Origin: Butyrivibrio proteoclasticus
Lineage (GTDB): Bacteria; Bacillota; Clostridia; Lachnospirales; Lachnospiraceae
Length of the DNA: 64,000 bases
Direction of reading: 5' to 3'
Assembly: GCF_900115735.1 (NCBI RefSeq)
Contig: NZ_FOXO01000020.1
Coordinates: 1-64,000 of the forward strand
Below are positions 44,466 through 53,151 of this stretch, piece after piece. The notes beneath the pieces were generated by a model that was not told where the DNA came from, did not search any database, and saw nothing but the letters and a program-made list of their open reading frames with translations. The position numbers and the translations under genes are program-made. Every line of letters begins with the position of its first letter. Position 1 is the stretch's first letter.

Positions 44466-45488
44466 ATGGTTACGATCAGTCTTTGCATGATAGTGAAAAA
44501 CGAAGAAAGCTGCCTTGAAAGGTGTTTGAACAGTTTAAAGGGCCTGGTAGATGAAATGATTGTTGTTGATACCGGATCAACTGACAGGACAAAAGAGGTG
44601 GCAAATGCATTCGGAGCTAAAGTATATGACTTTAAGTGGACCGGAGATTTTAGTGAGGCCAGAAATTATTCTTTTTCTAAGGCAAGCTGTGACTATATTT
44701 ATTCGGCAGATGCAGATGAGGAGCTTGATGAGGCCAATCGTGAACGTTTCCTACAGATGAAAAGAGATCTTGAAGAACTTGATATTGATATTGTACAGAT
44801 GTACTATTGTAACCAGTTGTCTTTTAGAACAGTATACAATTATGATCGGGAATTAAGACCCAAGCTCTTTAAGAGGGTCAGATATTTTGTATGGGAAGAC
44901 CCGATTCATGAGCAGGTGGTTTTAGATCCTGTTATTGTAAATTCTGAAATTGAAATCATACATAATCCAGCTGAGAATCATTCATCAAGAGATTTGTGTT
45001 CCTTTAGAAAGGCTATCGAAGATGGCAAGTTCTTATCAAGACGCCTTTATGGAATGTACGCTAGAGAACTTATGATGTCAGGAACGGATGATGACTTTTT
45101 TAAAGCAAAAAGATTTTTCGAAGAATCGCTACAGGATACCCACAGAAGTCTTGATGAGATAAAAGAGGGAAGCTGCATCCTGTCTCATATTGCGGTTATC
45201 GAAGGGGATGTTGCAGCTCTTTTGAAGTATGCTTTGAAAGACGCAATAACTGAAATGTCCAGTGAGGTTTGCTACGAACTTGGTGATTTTTACTATAGCC
45301 AAAACGACTATGATGAGGCTATAGTGTGGTATTATAATGCAGCATACGAATGTGAGAGTATACTGGACATTCAAAAATCCAAGGAGCTTCCAAGGCTTGC
45401 TATTGCCAAATGTTATAAAGCTTTAGGCAATAATGAGCTTGCTCAGGACTATGAAAAGGAAGCTTTAGAAGTACAAAAGGAAGAGTAA
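44466..45488 (+). CDS. Family 2 glycosyltransferase with TPR-like tail
   Basis: The N-terminal domain (ISLCMIVKNEESCLERCLNS, VVDTGSTDRTKEVA, YSADADEELDE) matches SunS/WcaA-like GT2 enzymes. The C-terminal 140 residues are helical repeats with TPR features. It is the first gene of the dideoxyhexose cluster. Its stop overlaps the next start by one base. A strong AGGGGG site precedes the ATG. Confidence 0.88.
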   Translation: MVTISLCMIVKNEESCLERCLNSLKGLVDEMIVVDTGSTDRTKEVANAFGAKVYDFKWTGDFSEARNYSFSKASCDYIYSADADEELDEANRERFLQMKRDLEELDIDIVQMYYCNQLSFRTVYNYDRELRPKLFKRVRYFVWEDPIHEQVVLDPVIVNSEIEIIHNPAENHSSRDLCSFRKAIEDGKFLSRRLYGMYARELMMSGTDDDFFKAKRFFEESLQDTHRSLDEIKEGSCILSHIAVIEGDVAALLKYALKDAITEMSSEVCYELGDFYYSQNDYDEAIVWYYNAAYECESILDIQKSKELPRLAIAKCYKALGNNELAQDYEKEALEVQKEE

Positions 45489-46525
45489 TGTTAGATTTTT
45501 ACAAAGGGAAAAGGGTGCTTGTCACCGGTCATACAGGCTTTAAGGGAAGCTGGCTGACCAAGATTCTAATCATGGCAGGAGCAAAAGTCTATGGCTATGC
45601 GTTATCTCCTGAGGGAGATGAAAACTTATTTGATATTTCCGGGGGGGGTGAGGATATCTGCTCATGCATTGGAGATATCAGAGATTTTGACAAACTTAAA
45701 GTTTTTTTTGACGAGGCAAAACCGGAGATAGTTTTTCATCTGGCTGCTCAGCCAATTGTCAGAGATTCTTATGAAAGACCGCGCTATACCTATGAAACAA
45801 ATGTTATGGGGACGGTAAACATCTGCGAGTGCGTAAAAGAGTCGGACACGGTCAGATCTTTTTTAAATGTTACTACCGATAAAGTTTATCAGAACAACGA
45901 GTGGGAATGGGGCTACAGAGAGGATGAGAAACTTGATGGTTATGACCCGTATTCCAACAGTAAGTCATGCTCTGAACTTGTGACTCATTCATACATTAAT
46001 TCATTTTTCAGGGAAATGGGGATAGCTACATCCACTGCTAGAGCCGGAAATGTAATTGGTGGTGGCGATTTTGCTAAAGACAGAATCATTCCCGATTGCG
46101 TTAGAGCGGCCAGAAGCGGGCAAAAGATAACTCTTAGAAACCCTGAATCTACTAGACCTTACCAGCACGTGCTGGAGGCTCTTTCAGCATATCTTTTGAT
46201 TGCTAAAATGCAATATGAAAATGGCGAGAGTGCCGGCTTTTACAATGTTGGCCCCAATGAGGCAGATGCTGTCACTACGCTTAAGATTGCCAAATTGTTC
46301 CGGGCAAAATACGGCGAGCCGGATATAGAGATTAAATCTGATAATGGTCCTCATGAGGCCAATTATCTTAAGCTCGACTGCTCAAAAATAAAGAGCAGGT
46401 TAGGCTGGGCACCAAAGTGGGATATTGAAATGGCTGTTGAGAAGACGGCAGAGTGGACTCGTGGGTACCTTGAGGGTCACGCAATAGAAGTTATGGAAAA
46501 AGAAATAAAGGAGTATTTTGATTAA
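45488..46525 (+). CDS. rfbG: CDP-glucose 4,6-dehydratase
   Basis: This 345-aa extended SDR has VTGHTGFKGSWL (nucleotide motif), TTDKVY in place of the catalytic loop, and YDPYSNSKSCSE (YxxxK). It converts CDP-glucose to CDP-4-keto-6-deoxyglucose, the first committed step to 3,6-dideoxyhexoses. A run of eight G residues interrupts the coding sequence at codons for SGGGE. Slippage there would switch the enzyme off. It overlaps both neighbours by one base. Confidence 0.92.
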   Translation: MLDFYKGKRVLVTGHTGFKGSWLTKILIMAGAKVYGYALSPEGDENLFDISGGGEDICSCIGDIRDFDKLKVFFDEAKPEIVFHLAAQPIVRDSYERPRYTYETNVMGTVNICECVKESDTVRSFLNVTTDKVYQNNEWEWGYREDEKLDGYDPYSNSKSCSELVTHSYINSFFREMGIATSTARAGNVIGGGDFAKDRIIPDCVRAARSGQKITLRNPESTRPYQHVLEALSAYLLIAKMQYENGESAGFYNVGPNEADAVTTLKIAKLFRAKYGEPDIEIKSDNGPHEANYLKLDCSKIKSRLGWAPKWDIEMAVEKTAEWTRGYLEGHAIEVMEKEIKEYFD

Positions 46526-47874
46526 TGTCAGGCAATGAAGCACAAAAAGCTGCCAGAAAACAAATTTTAGATCTTGTGGCAGATTACTATGATAAATTTT
46601 TAAAGGTGGATAATACAGGTTTTGAAAAAGGCGACAGAATTCCTTATTCAGGGAGAGTCTTTGATGAGAAGGAAGTGAAAAATCTCGTGGATTCTTCACT
46701 TGATTTCTGGCTCACTGCAGGCAGATATACAGATGAATTCGAGGAGAGATTTGGCAAGCTTCTTGGAGTAAAAGGCGTGAGTCTTGTAAACAGCGGATCT
46801 TCAGCTAATCTCATCGCATTTATGGCTCTTACTGCTCCTGAACTTGGTGAAAGAAGAGTAAAAAAAGGTGACGAGGTAATTACAGTTGCCTGCGGATTCC
46901 CTACAACTATCTCACCCATTATCCAGTATGGCGCTGTTCCTGTATTTGTTGATGTTACAATTCCTCAGTACAATATCGATGTGACAAGGCTCGAAGAGGC
47001 ATTAAGCGACAAGACAAAAGCGGTAATGATTGCTCATACTTTAGGTAATCCATTTGATTTAAAGGCTGTAAGGCAGTTCTGCGATAAGCACAATTTGTGG
47101 CTTATTGAGGATAACTGCGATGCTCTCGGTTCAGAATATGAGATCGATGGCGAAACAAGATTTACCGGAACCTGGGGAGATATTGGAACATCAAGCTTTT
47201 ACCCGCCACACCATATCACTATGGGAGAAGGAGGATGTGTTTATACCAATAACGGACTCCTGCATAGAATGGTAAGAAGCTTTAGAGACTGGGGAAGAGA
47301 TTGTGTATGTCCTCCGGGAAAAGACAATTTCTGTGGCCACAGATTTGATGGCAAGTTTGGAGACCTTCCTGTTGGATACGACCACAAATACGTATACAGT
47401 CATCTTGGATACAATCTCAAGGCAACAGATATGCAGGCAGCAGTTGGATGCGCTCAGCTTGATAAGCTTATTCCTTTTGCCAATGCCCGTAGAAATAATT
47501 GGGCGATGCTCAGGAAGGAACTTGAAAGTGTAAATGATCTTCTTATTCTTCCAGAGGCAGCAGAGAACTCCAATCCTTCATGGTTTGGTTTTATCATGTG
47601 CGTGAAAGAGAAAAGCGGGGTATCAAGGAATGATATAACAAAGGCCCTTGAAGCAAATAATATTCAGACAAGACTTCTTTTTTCTGGAAATATCTTAAGA
47701 CATCCTTGCTTTGCTGAGTACAAAGAGAGTGTTGATTATAGGGTGGTTGGATCTCTGGAAGTAACTGACAGAGTCATGAACAATGCTTTCTGGGTAGGTG
47801 TTTATCCGGGAATGAATGAGAAAAAGATAGAGTTTATGGCCAGCGTTATCAGAAAGGCCCTTGGAAGGGAATGA
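46525..47874 (+). CDS. rfbH: CDP-4-keto-6-deoxy-D-glucose-3-dehydrase (E1)
   Basis: This 449-aa PLP-fold protein has GTSSFYPPHHITMGEGG, in which His replaces the lysine of aminotransferases, the hallmark of RfbH. It uses PMP and an iron-sulfur cluster to remove the C3 hydroxyl. CVCPPGKDNFCGHRF carries the expected cysteines for the cluster. The partner reductase (RfbI) is not in this window, so it must be elsewhere or replaced. It is coupled to rfbG and to the SDR by short overlaps. Confidence 0.93.
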   Translation: MSGNEAQKAARKQILDLVADYYDKFLKVDNTGFEKGDRIPYSGRVFDEKEVKNLVDSSLDFWLTAGRYTDEFEERFGKLLGVKGVSLVNSGSSANLIAFMALTAPELGERRVKKGDEVITVACGFPTTISPIIQYGAVPVFVDVTIPQYNIDVTRLEEALSDKTKAVMIAHTLGNPFDLKAVRQFCDKHNLWLIEDNCDALGSEYEIDGETRFTGTWGDIGTSSFYPPHHITMGEGGCVYTNNGLLHRMVRSFRDWGRDCVCPPGKDNFCGHRFDGKFGDLPVGYDHKYVYSHLGYNLKATDMQAAVGCAQLDKLIPFANARRNNWAMLRKELESVNDLLILPEAAENSNPSWFGFIMCVKEKSGVSRNDITKALEANNIQTRLLFSGNILRHPCFAEYKESVDYRVVGSLEVTDRVMNNAFWVGVYPGMNEKKIEFMASVIRKALGRE

Positions 47875-48797
47875 TGAGGACTGCAATTGTAACCGGTGCA
47901 TTTGGATTTGCAGGTGCCAATCTTGTAGAACAGCTTTTGGAAAGTAACTATGTTGTTTATGCCATTGGCAGAGAAGGCTCTTTGCACAATGACAGATTTC
48001 AAAGTGCTCAGAATTTGAAAACCCGCTTTATTGATATGGAGGACTATGACAAAATTCCAAACCTTATTGATGAAGAGGATATTAAAGATAAAGAGGTTAT
48101 CTTTTTTCATCTATCATGGGGCGGTGGAAGGGATGATTTTGATTCTCAGGTTAAGAACATAGACGGAAGCCTTAAAGCCATGGACAGCGCTATTTCTTTT
48201 GCTGATAAAGGAAATAAAGTGGTGTTTGTTGGTATTGGGTCACAGGCGGAATATGGTGTAAAAGATGATTCAAAAGAGCTTGATGAGAATGCCCTTTTAG
48301 AGCCGTTTTCTGCTTATGGAGCTGCAAAGGCAGCGGCTTTCCACCTTATTAAGAATAAAGCTAAAAAAGCCGAAATACATTTTGTGTGGGGCAGAATATT
48401 CAGCCTGATTGGTAAGTACGAACCGGAAGGAAGGATGTTGCCTGATCTTGTAAGAAAGCTTAAACGGGGAGAGGAAGTTTATTTAAGTTCCTGCAGGCAG
48501 TATTGGGACTATCTCGATGCCAAAGATGCAGCTAAAGCCATAATGCTCCTTGGAGAGAAAGGCAGAGACGGAGAAGTCTACAATATAGCAAGCGGCAACT
48601 ATAAGGAGCTTAAAGTTTTTGTGAAAGAGGCTGCGAAGTATATTGGAGCAGATGAGAAGCTTTTACACTTCGGAAAGGATCCGGAGCCTTATGTTTCTTT
48701 TAAACCAATGGTTAAAAAGCTTATGGAAGATACCGGATGGAAGGTTGAGAGTTCTTTTTTTGATTCTATAGATTGTTATGACCAAAATGTAAGGTGA
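47871..48797 (+). CDS. SDR epimerase/reductase of the CDP-dideoxyhexose pathway
   Basis: This 308-aa SDR begins TAIVTGAFGFAGANLVEQ and has SAYGAAKAAAFHL (YxxxK). In this operon position the family acts as CDP-abequose or CDP-paratose synthase, reducing the C4 ketone. The exact sugar cannot be decided from sequence. The start overlaps rfbH by 4 nt (ATGA); a second ATG follows immediately. Confidence 0.8.
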   Translation: MMRTAIVTGAFGFAGANLVEQLLESNYVVYAIGREGSLHNDRFQSAQNLKTRFIDMEDYDKIPNLIDEEDIKDKEVIFFHLSWGGGRDDFDSQVKNIDGSLKAMDSAISFADKGNKVVFVGIGSQAEYGVKDDSKELDENALLEPFSAYGAAKAAAFHLIKNKAKKAEIHFVWGRIFSLIGKYEPEGRMLPDLVRKLKRGEEVYLSSCRQYWDYLDAKDAAKAIMLLGEKGRDGEVYNIASGNYKELKVFVKEAAKYIGADEKLLHFGKDPEPYVSFKPMVKKLMEDTGWKVESSFFDSIDCYDQNVR

Positions 48798-48800
48798 AGC

Positions 48801-50330
48801 ATGTACGAAAGACTGCAGGAGCTGATTTCGAGCGGAGATTACAAAGAGGCCCTCTACGAGTTGCAGGAGGAGTTCTTTCATATTGACCGGAAGACTGATA
48901 AAGATGCGGCCAGACTTTGCCTTCTTGAGGCTTCTTTATGGGAAATGCTTGAGGACACCACTGCGGAATTCGATGCTATAGCACGGGGATTGAAATATGA
49001 TCCTTGCAACTATGAGCTCTTTTACATGTTGGGACTGATTTATAAGGACATAAATTTAAATAAAGCATATCTTTGTGTGCAGCAGGCGCTTCTTTATTGC
49101 GAAGTGCCTGAAGATGCTGCAACTATCAAAGATATGCTTTTTGAATTGAAAAAAGATAGTTCTTTAAGGGTAAAAAAACTGAGCGTCATGGTGTTGTCAT
49201 ACAACGATTTGGAATTTTTAAGGAAGTGTATTGAGAGTATAGAAAATACCTGCTTTATGGAGGATATCGAAGTTGTTGTGGTGGACAATGATTCAACAGA
49301 TGTATTGGTCAAAGAGTTTTTGAAAGAAAAAAGGGCTACTGCGAAATACACTTTTAAGCTTATTGAGAGTGGTGAAAATTTAGGATTTCCTTTGGGATGT
49401 AATCTTGGAGCTCGAAACTGCGACAGGGATAGAGACATTTTCTTTTTGAATAATGATGCTGTACTTATGCCTAATTCAGTTTTCTTTTTGAGAATGGGGT
49501 TGTATGAAAATAAAAATGTGGGGGCAGTATCGGCGCTTTCAAACAGCGCATCACTTCAGGAAGTAGAACCTTTATGTTTTGAAAAATATGCAGGGAAAAA
49601 GCTTGAAAATTGTTGGCATAAAAAGCTGGCATTAGATGAGAGCCTTAAGATATTTGGAAACTATTCAAAGGATAACGCTGTTCCCAGGCACAATCCATAT
49701 ATACGACGATTCAGGCTGACAGGATTTGCTCTTATGGTTTCTAAAGAGGCTCTTGATGCGGTTGCTCCTGATAGAGAGGTTTTTGACGGACGCTTTTCAC
49801 CAGGGTATTTTGAGGATGATGATCTGGGGATAAGGATTGCAAGAGCAGGATTTATGCAGTATGTATGTGATAATAGCTTTATTTATCATCATGGTGGAGG
49901 TGGTTTTGAGGGCCATAATGAAGCTATGGAAAATAGCCGGAAGAAGTTTATTGATAAGTGGGGATTTGATATCTGGAGTTTTAGTCTTCAATGGGACGAA
50001 GCCTGTGCTGCGATTGTTGCGATATATGACGAGAGAAGAGAACCATTGCGAGTCATAGATTTTACCTGTGGTTTTGGTGCAACAGCTTCATTTTTAAAGC
50101 ATGAAATTCCCGATATATATGTGGCAGGTGTCTGCAGGACGTCTTTTGCTGCCGGTATAGCAAATAATATGGCAGATGAGGTGGCGTGGGGGGATTTAAA
50201 TCTCTGCAGATTGCCATGGAAAGATCATTCTTTTGACGTGGCACTTATAGACAGGAATGACGTTTGTAAGGTGAGGGCTTCACAGTATATAAAGCAAAAT
50301 GGTATCATTATAGATGAAGGCTTCGTTTAA
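48801..50330 (+). CDS. GT2 with N-terminal TPR and C-terminal methyltransferase-like domain
   Basis: Three parts are visible: TPR-like helices (1-115), a GT2 domain (LSVMVLSYNDLEFLRKCIES at 125, DRDIFFLNNDAVLMP as DxD region), and a C-terminal class I methyltransferase fold (RVIDFTCGFGATASFLKH near 425). The last part is short (about 90 aa), so it may bind SAM without a full catalytic site. It would attach the dideoxyhexose or methylate it. It is the last gene of the five-gene unit. Confidence 0.82.
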   Translation: MYERLQELISSGDYKEALYELQEEFFHIDRKTDKDAARLCLLEASLWEMLEDTTAEFDAIARGLKYDPCNYELFYMLGLIYKDINLNKAYLCVQQALLYCEVPEDAATIKDMLFELKKDSSLRVKKLSVMVLSYNDLEFLRKCIESIENTCFMEDIEVVVVDNDSTDVLVKEFLKEKRATAKYTFKLIESGENLGFPLGCNLGARNCDRDRDIFFLNNDAVLMPNSVFFLRMGLYENKNVGAVSALSNSASLQEVEPLCFEKYAGKKLENCWHKKLALDESLKIFGNYSKDNAVPRHNPYIRRFRLTGFALMVSKEALDAVAPDREVFDGRFSPGYFEDDDLGIRIARAGFMQYVCDNSFIYHHGGGGFEGHNEAMENSRKKFIDKWGFDIWSFSLQWDEACAAIVAIYDERREPLRVIDFTCGFGATASFLKHEIPDIYVAGVCRTSFAAGIANNMADEVAWGDLNLCRLPWKDHSFDVALIDRNDVCKVRASQYIKQNGIIIDEGFV

Positions 50331-50350
50331 AAGGAGACGAATAATAGTCA

Positions 50351-50633
50351 ATGCGCTGTGATAATTGTAAGCAAGTTTTAGATGATAAGATTAGTTCAAA
50401 ATTAAATTTTTGTCCCATTTGCGGGAACAGACTTTTTTATGAGGATAAGATTTTTTATATCACCGTTTACAGATGTTACTGATTTTATAAAAATCATTGC
50501 AGTTAGGCGTAAAATGGGCGCTATAGACATTCAATGTGAGGGAAATGTTCATAAAGTTTATAGTATTCCGAAAGATGCCTACAATGAGATTATGGTATAT
50601 TTAACCAATAGAATTCAGGAAATAAGGGATTAG
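50351..50633 (+). pseudogene. Zinc-ribbon protein split by a frameshift
   Basis: The first frame (50351-50482) starts MRCDNCKQVL and FCPICGNRL, two CxxC knuckles of a zinc ribbon, and stops after VYRCY. The second frame, +1 relative to the first, continues with RRKMGAIDIQCEGN...YNEIMVYL to 50633. Joining them gives a plausible 90-aa small zinc protein. A single indel near 50475 would restore it; a real programmed shift cannot be excluded. Confidence 0.6.
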
Positions 50634-50702
50634 TACGGGACTTGTATATGTGCATGGAATTCAAGTCTATGTGCGACACAAAATAACAAATATTTAATGA
50701 TG

Positions 50703-50735
50703 ATAAACAGCACTTTTGTGCTGTTTGTTTTTTCG
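50703..50735 (+). terminator. Terminator after the dideoxyhexose cluster
   Basis: AAACAGCAC pairs with GTGCTGTTT around TTTT, followed by GTTTTTTC. Between it and 51023 I see only AT-rich promoter-like sequence (a possible TTGTTA...TAGAAA) for the XRE gene. Confidence 0.85.
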
Positions 50736-51023
50736 TAAATTGTCATGTCGATTATAGCGGTTAACGGATGTGCGATAATATTCAGTTAACGCAAAAAAGT
50801 TGTTATTGTAACAATGAATTGTGAAAAAAGTGTGAACACTTTCGCAAATTCTTGTTATCACTTGCAATTTCGTTAAAATGCCAAAAAACCCTTGTTAATC
50901 TTGATGAAAATTTATTAGAAAATTCCCCTAAAAAGTGAATGACGAAAAAACGTTAATGTGGTAGACTTTACTTTGCCAAAAGAATGATTATTCACAAGAT
51001 AAAAAATAAATAGGAGGTATGAC

Positions 51024-51359
51024 ATGACAAAGGCAGAAATTTTAAAAAGAGAAATCTTACAGCAGTATAAGAGTGTCAGACAGTTCGCAATAGATATGTC
51101 TATTCCATATAGCACGCTTGTTACAGCACTTGATAGGGGGATCGAGGGTATGGCTTACGGTACAGTTATAAAAATGTGCGATCGTCTTAACTTGAATCCG
51201 GTAGATTTTTCAACACTGGAGCAGGGAACAGATCTTGGCAAGAAGATTGTTGAAAACCGCGTTATGCAGCAGTATGTTAAACTTAATAAGGCAGGACGTA
51301 AGAAAATCCTTGATATGATGGGAGATTTCTCACAGCTTGATAAGTACCAGGCAGACTGA
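51024..51359 (+). CDS. XRE-family HTH regulator, 111 aa
   Basis: The HTH region (SVRQFAIDMSIPYSTLVTAL, then GIEGMAYGTVIKMCDRLNLN) is at residues 16-55 of a small cytoplasmic regulator. The tail ends KKILDMMGDFSQLDKY, like Firmicutes HTH proteins of unknown control target. TAGGAGG is 5 nt before the ATG. The hairpin CCAGAGA...TCTCTGG at 51379-51412 follows as a weak terminator. Confidence 0.85.
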   Translation: MTKAEILKREILQQYKSVRQFAIDMSIPYSTLVTALDRGIEGMAYGTVIKMCDRLNLNPVDFSTLEQGTDLGKKIVENRVMQQYVKLNKAGRKKILDMMGDFSQLDKYQAD

Positions 51360-51436
51360 TATTTTGAGGGATGCATAACCAGAGAGTGGTAAGCTTTTTG
51401 TTTCTCTGGTATCGTTCACAATGATTTGATAAAAGT

Positions 51437-51583
51437 ATGACATCTTGAACTAAATTCCAGAAATCCGCATATACTGCGGATTTCGTGAGAACATGAGTGA
51501 AGAGTCAACCAAGCCTCATCGACGAAGTCGATTTAAATTGGCTTGGTTTATGCATTCTTGAATTGTTGATTCAAGAATGCATA
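51437..51583 (+). repeat. Structured repeat family, copy B
   Basis: This copy is 147 nt long and differs from copy A at only three positions (51492, 51540, 51549). Stem 1, the ATCGAC-GAA-GTCGAT hairpin and the ATGCATTCTTGAAT stem are kept. The change at 51549 removes only the closing C-G pair of stem 2. It lies in the 410-nt spacer between the XRE gene and glf. Confidence 0.88.
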
Positions 51584-51640
51584 AAATAGCTATGCGACTT
51601 ATTTCGTATTGGTAAAATAAGTCGCATAGCTATTTTTTTA
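51583..51640. terminator. Long perfect hairpin with T run
   Basis: A 21- or 22-bp perfect stem (AATAGCTATGCGACTTATTT and its complement) encloses a 10-nt loop and is followed by TTTTTTTA. It begins exactly at the end of repeat B. It may terminate in both directions or be a cruciform left by insertion. Confidence 0.82.
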
Positions 51641-51696
51641 TTTTATATTCATTTGTTCGAGATAAAACATTTATGAGATCACTGGAAACTGTGCAT

Positions 51697-51727
51697 TTGT
51701 TGTTATATGAGCAAAGTTTGTTATAAT
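51697..51727 (+). promoter_or_regulatory. Promoter of glf
   Basis: TTGTTG and TATAAT are separated by 19 nt (18 with TTATAA), followed by AATAGGAGAAAG and ATG. The only consensus-like -10 in this spacer is here. Confidence 0.55.
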
Positions 51728-51768
51728 GAAGTAGTTATTATTATAAGTTGAGAATAGGAGAAAGTATC

Positions 51769-52968
51769 ATGAAATACGATTACTTGGTGGTTGGAGCAGG
51801 ACTTTTTGGGGCTGTGTTTGCACATGAGATGGCTGTTAAGGGCAAGAACGTTCTTGTTATTGATAGAAGAGATCATATAGCCGGTAATATATATACTGAA
51901 AATAAAATGGGGATTAATGTGCATAAGTATGGTGCGCATATTTTTCATACTTCTGATAAAGAAGTGTGGGAGTATGTTAATAGGTTTGCTGAGTTCAATA
52001 ACTACATTAACTGTCCTGTAGCTTCATATAAGGATGAACTTTATAATCTGCCATTCAATATGAATACATTCAGCAAAATGTGGGGGATTAAGACTCCTGC
52101 TGAGGCTAAGGCTATTATTGATAAACAGGCAGGCGAAGAAATAGAGAGAATGAATCAGGAAAAGGGAACAACAGAGTTCGTTGCTGATAACCTTGAAGAA
52201 CAGGCTCTTTCTCTTGCAGGAAGAGATATCTATGAGAAGCTTGTAAAGGGTTATACGGAAAAGCAGTGGGGAAGAGATTGTAAGGAGCTTCCGGCCTTTA
52301 TCATAAAGAGGCTTCCTATGAGATATATTTATGATAACAATTATTTTAATGACAGATATCAGGGTATTCCTATAGGAGGTTATACAGCACTTGTTGAGAA
52401 GCTTCTTTTGATCAGAAAAGATGAGGAAGTACCATTTTTATCAGGATCTATAACTGTAAAGACAAATACTGATTATTATGATTTTGTCAAAATGGATGGG
52501 AATATTCCTGTTCAGCCTTTTGAATCAGTAAGTGGAGACAGCTTCGATAAAATTTTATTTACAGGTATGATTGATGAGTTCTTTGGATATAAGCTGGGGA
52601 CACTTGAATACAGATCACTTAGATTTGAAACAGAGGAGCTTCCGGAGGTTGATAACTATCAGGGTAACGCTGTTGTTAATTACACTGAAAGAGAGATTCC
52701 TTATACAAGAATCATTGAACACAAGCATTTCGAGTATGGCAACGGTAAAGGAACTATTATAACAAGAGAGTACCCTGCAAACTGGAAACATGGTGATGAA
52801 CCATATTATCCAATGAATGATGAAAAGAATAATAATCTTTTTTCACAGTACACATCACTTGCAGGCGAGTACAACAATATCCTCTTTGGTGGAAGACTGG
52901 GGCAGTACAAGTATTACAACATGGATCAGGTTATAAGAGCAGCACTTGACATGGTTGCAGAACAGTGA
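51769..52968 (+). CDS. glf: UDP-galactopyranose mutase
   Basis: This 399-aa flavoenzyme begins DYLVVGAGLFGAVFAHEMAV (FAD binding) and has GNIYTENKMGINVHKYGAHI and RYIYDNNYFNDRYQGIP, which contains the family's substrate residues. It interconverts UDP-galactopyranose and UDP-galactofuranose for surface glycan. The ATG has AGGAG at 8 nt, seven codons inside a longer frame. It is monocistronic, downstream of repeat B. Confidence 0.95.
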   Translation: MKYDYLVVGAGLFGAVFAHEMAVKGKNVLVIDRRDHIAGNIYTENKMGINVHKYGAHIFHTSDKEVWEYVNRFAEFNNYINCPVASYKDELYNLPFNMNTFSKMWGIKTPAEAKAIIDKQAGEEIERMNQEKGTTEFVADNLEEQALSLAGRDIYEKLVKGYTEKQWGRDCKELPAFIIKRLPMRYIYDNNYFNDRYQGIPIGGYTALVEKLLLIRKDEEVPFLSGSITVKTNTDYYDFVKMDGNIPVQPFESVSGDSFDKILFTGMIDEFFGYKLGTLEYRSLRFETEELPEVDNYQGNAVVNYTEREIPYTRIIEHKHFEYGNGKGTIITREYPANWKHGDEPYYPMNDEKNNNLFSQYTSLAGEYNNILFGGRLGQYKYYNMDQVIRAALDMVAEQ

Positions 52969-53070
52969 AACGTTTGCAATAATTTATACTTTTTTAATTT
53001 TTATTTTGAATATGTTTATTGACTTATTGGCAAGTTTAGGTAAATATATAAGTAACTAAATGTGGCTAGG

Positions 53071-53124
53071 TGTGCCCTCGCGCGGCAGATGCCAAAGGAT
53101 TGGCAGAGGAAAGGACTCGTGCGT
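53071..53124 (+). ncRNA. Candidate structured leader of the FliD-like gene
   Basis: CGCGCG (53079-53084) pairs with CGTGCG (53118-53123), enclosing TGCCAA-AGGA-TTGGCA. CCTC (53076-53079) could also pair with GAGG (53106-53109), making a pseudoknot. It is much richer in GC than its surroundings and ends 20 nt before the ribosome site. Confidence 0.4.
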
Positions 53125-53151
53125 TATCAAGGAAGAAAGGAGGGGCTACAT

